From positions 19,610,559 through 19,674,558 of the forward strand of contig NC_049981.1 of assembly GCF_000003815.2 (NCBI RefSeq): DNA of 64,000 bases, read 5' to 3'. Positions 55,301 to 64,000 of the stretch are shown here, one piece after another (position 1 is the stretch's first letter; every line of letters starts with the position of its first letter). The position numbers were made by a program, and so were the translations under genes. The DNA is from Branchiostoma floridae (Eukaryota; Chordata; Leptocardii; Amphioxiformes; Branchiostomatidae). Under the pieces are notes generated by a model. The model searched no databases. It was not told where the DNA came from and saw only the letters and a program-made list of their open reading frames with translations.

Positions 55301-58300
55301 TATTATCAGGAGATCAACATAAAACCTAAATATAATATCATGTAATGTCTGAGAAAACTGAGCAACAAAGTGTGTTATCGTACTTAACAGTTCCATGTAT
55401 AACAATACACCATCCGGTTTGCCTCACCCTCTTATTGATCTGCATATTTCCAGCCATATATAAGTGTGGGAAAAATCAATTTTTCCCACTTGAGTGGATA
55501 GGAGTGCCTTTCTGTGAATAAAGGACTTGTATGAACTCTGACCTCATCACATTTCACCAAGTAAATTTGGATAACAAAACCAACTAATGTTTCAGGAGCA
55601 GTCATGAATTACTGTCATATATGTCAGAAAATTTACAGTCTAATATTTTTATTCTAACAAATGTAACACTGTACCGTAACTTACATTCTTATCTATATTA
55701 TGATTCTTTTGTAAATAATGTAAAATCATTTTTTCTGTGCTGTCTCCTGCCTAACTAGTCTAAAATTCTAATAAGAAATAATTTTGGTGTTCAGATATAG
55801 CATTTACATAAAGAGACAAATAAAAAGAATGGGTCTTCAGAGAACAAGGGTCAATTCAACCATCATGTTAAAAAGGACTTCATTTGACCCTGGAACAGAA
55901 AGGAACCAGTGAGGACAAAAGGAAACTGAGTTTGGAATGGCAAGAATCTGCCAGGACCATGGATTCTGTCACATCATATGATGTGGGTATTCAATCAATG
56001 TGCCCTCTAAATATCTAGATCTGCTATGTTGAGAAGTTTTTAAAAATTGCCAGTTGAGATACAGAGAGACTTGGATATATGAATATTATCTTTGCAGTCC
56101 TTTGTATACTCAAGACAATGAATTTGTGCTAATGTTTGTTTACTAAGTAGTTTATTTCTTTACATAATGTGTACCAACCTTAATTGTACTTGTAGCTATT
56201 CTTTACTGTCGCTGGTTTGAATGAATAGATCTACGTGGTAAGACTTGTTTTCATACAACAAATGCTTGCTGCAACACATTATTTCTGTATTGAAAAATAT
56301 GCATGATTGAATAATAACATGGTGCAAGATATACCCTTATCCTATAGAGCATAGATGACCCAGGACCACAGTCTAGCTCCAATTACACGGCTATGCAAAC
56401 ATCAACCCTATACTTTAAGACCATTACCTTCTTGGCTCAAAAAGCAACAACGCTTGTCCAAACAAAAGTCCTGTTTTCTACAGAGAAAAAGACAGGTCAA
56501 AGGCCTTGCTGCAGGGAGCATTTATCTTTGGTAGGGTTTCTTCCTTGGGTGATCCTTTCTGGTACCCTCTGCTTTATCCATAGAAGCAGATGCTTACTTT
56601 ACGCTGACTTGATTTTCTGTACACTGTCCTAGTGTGTTTGTTTTCCTAGCCTGTAGTTTTTGTGCATGACTGCTTGCCCCTACAATGACAATCCATATAG
56701 ATCAGGTCCAGGTATTATTAAGTACGTATATAAGCTCTTTGTCTCATAACAATGGCAGCAGCATTTGCATGACAAAGCATTGCAAGGACATGAAACATGG
56801 AGACCTTCCATAGCTGAATTGAGAGGGTGAAACCTAGGGGAAGTATTCCCGTGTGGTATGAGGACTCAGTCCTTACTGTTGGGTTGATGCTGAATTTGAT
56901 TTTGTGTCCTTGTAGGTTAGAGTTGAATGACAGAGGGTAAAAGGATGGGGCAGGCTTTGAAAGTTCAGCTGAGATCAGACATCACTAGAAATGGCCAATC
57001 ATAACATCTAGAGCACCAGTAGTACGGATTTTGAAAACTGACCATTTCTTACTCATATCATAAGAATTAGGTTGTAATTTTCTGTAAGATTCAAAAGCAT
57101 CATCTGTGGAGGAGCTATGCTATTTCTGGGAGCATGTTGACCTGGTCGAGTGAGTGAGTGAGTGAGTCTTAATTTGCTTTTTTACTTTTTTAAAAATCCT
57201 GTCTACCCAGGATGTGCCACAGTCATCTCAGTGAATAATCAAACCAAAGTTACCAGACATAGAAGAAAGGAGACAACTGAATCCAGGGGCAAAAACCTCA
57301 GCTTCTGGACCAAACTTTCAGAGTGACATCTGGATAACATTCCCAGGTGAGTGAACAGATTTACACTATCTTTTTTCTTATCTCAGTAGCATTTATCCCA
57401 GTCAAGACTTTAAGCCAGCACTATTATATATGTGTTGATTTTGGGAACTGATAGCTATTTTCTTTAGACCTGTTGAGCCTTGTATTCAAACATGTACTTT
57501 GTGTTGATGGCTGTTTGTAAAAGCTGTTTACCGATGTAAACAATCCTGTGTAATAAATACACCATACTCCATTTTCCAGCCATGAACAATTTGATACCTT
57601 TTGCTACCTAAACAAGAAAAAATCTTCACATCAGGACGTCTAGCTCTAATCAGTCCAATAAAAGGTAAATAATGTAAAAGTAATTATAAAGCCCTTTTAA
57701 GGCCTTCGTTAAAGGCAATGGGTTGTTATTTATAATGTGTCTAGAGCTCAGTATTGGAAGACAGAGACCTGGTCCCTCTCCCTCCACTACTTTTTACCTC
57801 CATAGCCAAAGCAAAGTCAGTTACCAATTGTGGAGTGGGGAAAGTTGTGTTTAGTCCCTTTCTATAGGACGCAACATCTAGCCAAGAGTGCCAGGAATCA
57901 AACCCATAAATCACAATTAGCCTTCTCCCTGCTGAGGTCCGACCTTTAGGCACCAAATTTGTTTACGGTTATGCAACAGGGAGGAGGTTAAACAGTCTTT
58001 ATGATTAGAAATATACAAAGATAAGATAACCTGGAGCTATATTCCATAAGTATAACACCTGGTTTCCTATGCTTAACACACATTACAATCTTACTTTCTG
58101 GGACTTATTCTGGGGGCCTAGAAGCTTGATTTAGTCAGGTTATACAAAGTTCTAACTGAGGTGGTACATTCAGCAACAAAATGACAGATTTGGCTCTAAA
58201 TTCCTTTGAAGGACAGCATCTTTCCAGGATCAAAGTGTCCGATGCTCTGTCCTTCCTCTGAACTCCTGGCATGGGCCAAGAAGTAGGTCACCCCTTTTCA

Positions 58301-61300
58301 CCCTGCTGCACATCCTGAATGGGGCGGAACAAATGGCATATTTGCAGGCCCAGATAGATCTCCCAGGGCTAAAGCAGGGGTCCTGTGGATAAACAAGCCA
58401 TAAAACAGTCAGCACTCATTATTTCCACATTATAAGTGCTGATCTAATTGCACACAGCCAGTATATTAAGGAGACATTATGGGTGTATACTAAGTAGGAG
58501 GAGCTCTTGTACAAACAAAGGTGTGGCAAGTTGTTAGCAAGATAATAAAGATTCACAACTCTATAAAATGCACATCAATAAAACAATGTTTCCTACACAA
58601 GTACTGTAGTATGACTAAGAGGGAAAGATTCCGTAAAATTGAAGAATTGATTTTTTACCAATGTTTTAACATCTGATTTCTTCTTATTGAATGTAAAATT
58701 TATTTATTTATTCATGATGTGATATAATATCAGCAGCAGCTGTGCACCAGAATATCTAGATATACTTTGCAGAAAATATCACATTCTATAGTTAAAATTA
58801 GTACTTACAATCACTTACTATTCTAAAGTAATTTTATTGGGAATTTGACATGTGTAGGTGAGGTCTGCGGAAAATGTTTCAAGCACTTGGTTATGGAGGA
58901 AAATGGCCCTTGAAATTGCTACAGGTAAATGCATTTGCAGGTAAAGTTCATTGATAAAACATGTAGATGACTAGACACAACAACTGTGGGTGAATTGTAC
59001 ATTAGGGTTTTTTAAAAACCCTTGTACGTTGTACGGTTGTAGGCACTTTTACCCATTTTTGTCAGGTACATAAAGAATTCCCAAGTGCACCATCTCTAGA
59101 ACATCCCAACTGCTTACCCTAATTACATTTTTTCATGAATTCTTCAGGAATGAGTAATTTCAGGAGTCAATCAGCCCTACTTGATAAACATGAAATATCC
59201 ATTGAAACATAAAGTTGAACACACAAGCAACTTTTGACAATGCTAAATGTACTTTTTATGTTATTGGTTGTTTCATGCCATTAGAATTTCAATGATGCAT
59301 GCCACAGAAATTGACAGTTTTGTCATATTGGTGGTAGACTGAATTATTAAACTGTTCTCTTTCTTATGCACTATTATCATCAATATTCTCATCTACTCTT
59401 GAGACTCAATGTAAAAGATACTCACTTTTTGAAAATCCAAATTTTTTCTATATAATGTAGCATAAACTCTCAGTGTCTGTTAGACCACCTGGATGCTAGA
59501 TGCCACAGTTGGGTCTGTATCTAGATGAAGATTAATGTCAGTCCTCTGGGTATCATCCTTGGTGCAAGTTAATTTGTAGGTGGTAAATTGTCCAGTAATA
59601 AAGCTTTCAGGGGCTGTATGTCAACAAATTAACAGGTCATGTCCACACATTGGCTGGTGCAATGCTGACAGCAGTTCACCTTTTGCTTGTTACATCAGGG
59701 AGGAAGACCTACATGCCTTCATTTTAAGTCCAAATATGACAAAATTTTCTTTTCTATGTCCATGTGAAAATATGAAAATTGTTTTTTGTCCAATTGTAGT
59801 TGGCTAAAACTGACTGAAAAGTCAATGGGTCCAGACACCATTTGGAATAGCTGGTGTCAATCTATGGCTGTCATGTTTCCTCCCCTCTAGATCTGGAAGT
59901 ATAATTGTTCTCCTCTGATGTACATGTACATTGTATGTATAAATCCACTGTTGTCATCTGGTGTGGACATCATGTGATGTCATCCTTCTATCCCACTCAC
60001 TGAGCTTTTCTGCTGAGCAATGTACAGAGACAGATAGCAAGTAAAAGACTGGTTGGAAGGGAATTTTTTACATGCAATATGGCAGATGTTGCCCAGTCTA
60101 TGTTGACCCTGGAAGGTTATGTTGGGAACTGCCATGGGATTATCCAGGACAGTTCATCATCAAATGAAATAGAAAGACCAGGAACCATTAGCCAGCTGAG
60201 TCCAGCCGGCCTGCCCCAGTCATGGTGTAGTACCAACACCTGCACATGTACTTTCTAGCACAAGCTGTAGGCTGATGAATTATTCATAGCACCTATAGAT
60301 TATAGAGGGCCATACAGGTGGTCTATGTCAAGGCTGTCTCAGGCTTCAAATGTTTTATGTCCCACTTATAATTTTCAATATCAAATTTGTCAATTAAGGG
60401 TATACAAAAAGATGTTTTCAACGATTTCAAGATTTTTGGATAGACAGCGTAATTTTTTCTGTCCCAACATGCAAATTTTGAAGGGACAGGTCTATGTAAA
60501 TCTTGGGTTTGTAGAAAGTGGTGTTATGTCAAAGTTAGGAATGTAACTGTTTGATTCAGTCATATCTTCTATTCTATTAAGTTGAAACTGAATTCAAGTC
60601 TTAGCTTTGGTAAGAAAACTGTTGTACCAAAGTACTTGTAAATCATACCTTTCATATTCTTGAGTTTATGCAGCATCAACTTGACAAAAATGGCCTTTGA
60701 ATTTTATGTTAACTTTATTTCATCAGCTTATTTTGCATCTACAGCAAATGTAGACAAGTACTATGAAATTTTTGAGAATTTTCCCATGGACAACAGAGAT
60801 TTGAAGAAAACAAAAATATCAGTCTCTTGTCTGTTAGTACATGCTTGCATGATTGATGTTGATTAGAGACAGCAGAGCTTATTAATCTTTCATTTACCAT
60901 GGCACCTTCTGCCGTCAATATCATGTCCCAAATTGTCTAATAGTAATGGAAGAGCGTCGGGTGAACAGGTGTCGTGTGACTGGTGTGGGATGCAGCTGGT
61001 GGGATTATAAAGGCCTAACCTTGTCAACAGTATGTTCATAATGGCTGGCACTGGGTACTGTCATGTTCTGTGGAAAAGTCGCTACTAGTATGATGTCCTG
61101 CTTTGAGGTAAGCTTATGGACGTTCTTCAATCATACATAGCACCAGATAACACTGACTACTGTAGATTTAGAAAGTAAATTTATAGACAACTAGATTTCC
61201 ACGAACACATACCTTTGCCAAATAAACCAGGTTTGTTATGTAGAATGATGTCTGTAGACATAAATATGTTACTCATTACATTTTATTTTATATGCCAGGA

Positions 61301-61380
61301 GTTGGTTCATAACATTTCGCCATTGCTTATACAAATTAGATCCCTATTTACATAATGATATTAAATTGTATCAAGCATCA
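52376..61380. other. AT-rich noncoding stretch, no coding gene recognised
   Basis: Apart from a SINE tail near 53790, a SINE at 57770-57955 and a few exon-like splice-flanked pieces (57211-57346; 58874-58924 reading MFQALGYGGKWPLKLLQ before a GTAAAT donor), I find no homologous coding sequence on either strand. Could be an intron of a gene continuing to the right. Confidence 0.5.
57770..57955 (-). mobile_element. Probable tRNA-like SINE
   Basis: Minus strand has a good B box GGTTTGATTCC (57904-57894) about 50 bp after a plausible A-box region (GTGCCTAAAGGTCGGACC), followed by a non-tRNA tail. Confidence 0.45.
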
Positions 61381-61385
61381 CTTAA

Positions 61386-62468
61386 ATCAGCATACCAAAA
61401 ATCATGATGATCCTTTCATCCCTTCTTGACTTATTCTCTTTCAAAGTAGGAAACTAAACCGGCTCCTGCAGTTCAAGAAAAGACATTACCGGACCCACAC
61501 AAACACCTCTTAGTCTCTGCCATCTTTCTCAGTTCCATATGTGTCAAGTTTGAAAGTCCTATCACGAAATGCAGTGGATTTATCAACTTTTTATCAAATT
61601 TATATAATTAGTATCTCATTATGTACGTTTTTACTTAGGATATCTACATACCAAAAAAAGGCAATCCGTCAACATGTTCATATTTTGCCATTAATTATGC
61701 AAATGAGATCATCATCTGCATAATTAATATGTATAGATATTTCTTTATTTCTCAGCTACAAATGTGACAAGTTTGAAAGTCCTATAAAGGAATGCAGTGG
61801 ATTTACAAACTTTCCTCATTAATTATGCAAATTAGCTGTCAATTTGCATAATTAGAATTCCATCATGTAAGTCTTCCCTGTGGCTATCTACATACCAAAA
61901 ATCATGACGATCCGTCAACACGTTTATATTTTCTCATTAATTATGCAAATGAGGTCTCTATTTGCATAATTAATATGCATTGATATTTCTCTCTTCCTCA
62001 TCTATATATGTGACAAGTTTGAAAGTCCTATCATGAAATGCAGTGGATTTATAAACTTTCCTCATTAATTATGCAAATTAGTTGCTGATTTGCATAATTG
62101 GTATTCCATTGTGTACATTGTTACTTGGGCTATCTACATACCAAAAACCATGACGATCCATCAACACGTTCTCGAGTTATTCTCGTCCAAAGTTTGAAAG
62201 GAAATCGGCGACTGCAGTTCCAAACAAGCTGCTAGGGGGTCCAAACTTAAAGCGCTTACTCTCTGCACCAAGGGCTATCTACCACTCAAAAATCATAACC
62301 ACAGCAGGTCCAGAACACGAGATAAAAAAAATTGAGGTTTTGCTGCAGTACCTTAGCAAGCCGCTAGGGGGCCCAATATCAAACTTGACCTTCGTTTTCC
62401 CGACCCCTACCCACCTACCAAATATTATTGGGATCCATCAAAGGCTTCTTGAGTTATACTGTTAACAC

Positions 62469-62499
<31 letters not shown>

Positions 62500-62550
62500 C
62501 ACAGACTCACAAGCCTAAAACATAACCTTAGCCATTCTGGCAAAGGTAAT
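61386..62550. repeat. Satellite-like repeat with inverted POU octamers
   Basis: About 2.5 units of 223-246 bp begin GACAAGTTTGAAAGTCCTAT-like at 61541, 61764 and 62010. Each unit has two half-units of 118-128 bp built round ATGCAAAT and ATTTGCAT. Seven exact octamers: 61697, 61825, 61842, 61943, 61960, 62071, 62088. The block ends in a dispersed-repeat tail and an (ACAG)n run at 62468-62500. Confidence 0.8.
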
Positions 62551-63146
62551 AAAGTCATGTCGTATTGGTGAAATTCTAGTATACAGCATTGTCACCCTGG
62601 AGACTATTTACGAAAAACCGCATTGCACTACTGCTTGAGGAAAAAAACGTCATTCTTCGACTGATAAGGATCAGAAAAAAAGATAAGATGTTTTGGTCCC
62701 TACGCGCAAATCTTCATCCTGGGTCCTGGAGACAGCCCTGCTTACGATATTAGTTTTCCTGAAGTACATGTAGCTCGATCTGTCAGACTGGACTTTGCTG
62801 ACTTGTTCTATTACAATCCTCATGATTGTGATATGTTCAATTTGACATAGAATGATGGAGGATGATATATTGGGATGTAACCCTTAAATGCATAAATCAA
62901 TATTCCTCCAATATTCTTCCACCACTCAGATACACGTACCAGGAATCTTCATTCAAGTCAAATTGGTACTGATATCTAGTCAGGGCTGTATCTGTCCAGA
63001 AAATAATCTTAACTTCATGACATGATACTGATTAGAGTGTTTTTTGTAAACTTAAAGTGGCAGATTTAACAATGAAAATTAAAATCATGGGGTTCCAAAC
63101 AATGCATCATGGGGACAAAAAGGAATTTTCTACTGAATGCTAGTAC

Positions 63147-63246
63147 NNNNNNNNNNNNNNNNNNNNNNNNNNNNNNNNNNNNNNNNNNNNNNNNNNNNNN
63201 NNNNNNNNNNNNNNNNNNNNNNNNNNNNNNNNNNNNNNNNNNNNNN
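63147..63246. other. Assembly gap (100 N)
   Basis: Run of exactly 100 N. Confidence 1.
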
Positions 63247-64000
63247 TCCGGAGCCGAACTCTGCTTGGAGAGTACATGAATGAACAGCTACAGTACTGGG
63301 GCAAAGTGCGTACTCAGCCCAAACCCGCTCTACAACATAATTTTCCAGGCTATATTTGGGACAACCACAGACAAGCAGAATGCCTGCGAGCGAGATTACA
63401 CCGATGACATGTGATGGCTTCTGAGAAACAGCCTCAGTGACTTGATGTCCACCTTTCTTTTATCCTGTCAAGTCGTCAATAATCCATCAAACGAGTGAAT
63501 GACCATTGCGTCGCACTATTGTTTAACCATTGATTTTCATGCCCAGCACACAATGATATATATTAAGAAGTCGATCAAGAATGTTCTGGTTGTATGCATC
63601 AAAACGTTCTTGTAGCATTCACGTGTAACATTCTCTGCAGTTTATATCCGATAGCAACAGTATTCCCAAGTTGATATCAATTAGAAAGGTCTGTTACGAA
63701 TACACACATTTTCCATCGTACCAACAGTATGATGAAAAAAGTCCACCGGAAAGTTATCACATTTTAGAGAAGCTTTTTCGCACAACCTACCCATGAGAAA
63801 TATGTTTACAGTTCTCCCCACCACGCACCCTCCCCAACTTACAATTATTCACGGCTTTCTGACATTGTCTACTAACTAGGCTGGGCGTGCGATATCAGAT
63901 CCGCCAACACGTCTGTAAAAGCACTGCACCGCAGCCTGGGTATATCCTACGTTAATCCTCACAGTGCAACACTTCGCTACCTCATAATTACCTTCCTCTC
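63247..64000. other. Noncoding sequence after gap
   Basis: No open frame with family resemblance and no repeat with clear ends. CAGCCTGGGTATATCC near 63932 resembles the end of the hairpin MITE at 8917. Confidence 0.4.

Noticed and set aside
61031-61108. Possible exon ending at the strong donor TTTGAG|GTAAGC
   Set aside because: All frames carry stops or no start, and no partner exon could be found.
61541-62095. CRISPR-like array
   Set aside because: Repeats are long, diverged and AT-rich without unique spacers, in an animal genome; this is satellite-like DNA.

Overview
The window is animal genomic DNA: spliced genes with GT-AG introns, long AT-rich introns packed with short non-autonomous transposons, and three assembly gaps (33797-34205, 35186-35285, 63147-63246). 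The protein sequences, the transposon load and signs of two assembled haplotypes fit a draft amphioxus (Branchiostoma) assembly best. That organism call is inference; metazoan is certain.

Three protein genes can be reconstructed exon by exon, with every splice phase consistent. (1) About 11-14782, minus strand: a RUFY2/RUFY3-like gene (RUN domain plus coiled coil, an endosome/lysosome adaptor). It has two phase-compatible first exons, and its 3' part runs off the left edge. (2) 15072-39906, plus strand: MTHFD2-type mitochondrial methylenetetrahydrofolate dehydrogenase/cyclohydrolase. It has two candidate first exons, each encoding an Arg-rich presequence-like N-terminus, and two alternative last exons (38655-38773 and 39746-39906) that each encode the catalytic-fold motif [10 protein letters not shown]. 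(3) 44136-49716, minus strand: GRHPR, glyoxylate/hydroxypyruvate reductase, 10 exons, with an in-frame N-terminal extension that could send part of the protein to mitochondria.

Layout: RUFY and MTHFD2 are head to head across a 289-bp shared promoter (14783-15071) with ATGGCGGC motifs at both start codons. MTHFD2 and GRHPR are tail to tail with about 4.2 kb between stop codons. From 49.8 kb to the right end no coding gene can be called; a promoter-like block at 51.0-52.4 kb and weak candidate noncoding exons suggest a plus-strand transcript whose coding part may lie beyond the window.

MTHFD2 and GRHPR both act on serine/glycine/one-carbon flux: MTHFD2 carries serine-derived carbon units toward formate in mitochondria, and GRHPR removes glyoxylate and hydroxypyruvate, products of glycine and serine breakdown.

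The rest is mostly introns with mobile DNA: hAT-like elements with 8-bp target duplications, a LINE inserted into the target duplication of one of them, a hairpin MITE with a 9-bp duplication nested inside another, a TTAA-flanked piggyBac-type MITE, a TA-flanked MITE that marks an apparent haplotype misassembly, tRNA-like SINEs, and a satellite-like block with regularly spaced inverted POU octamers. No CRISPR array, operon, rRNA or intact tRNA gene is present.
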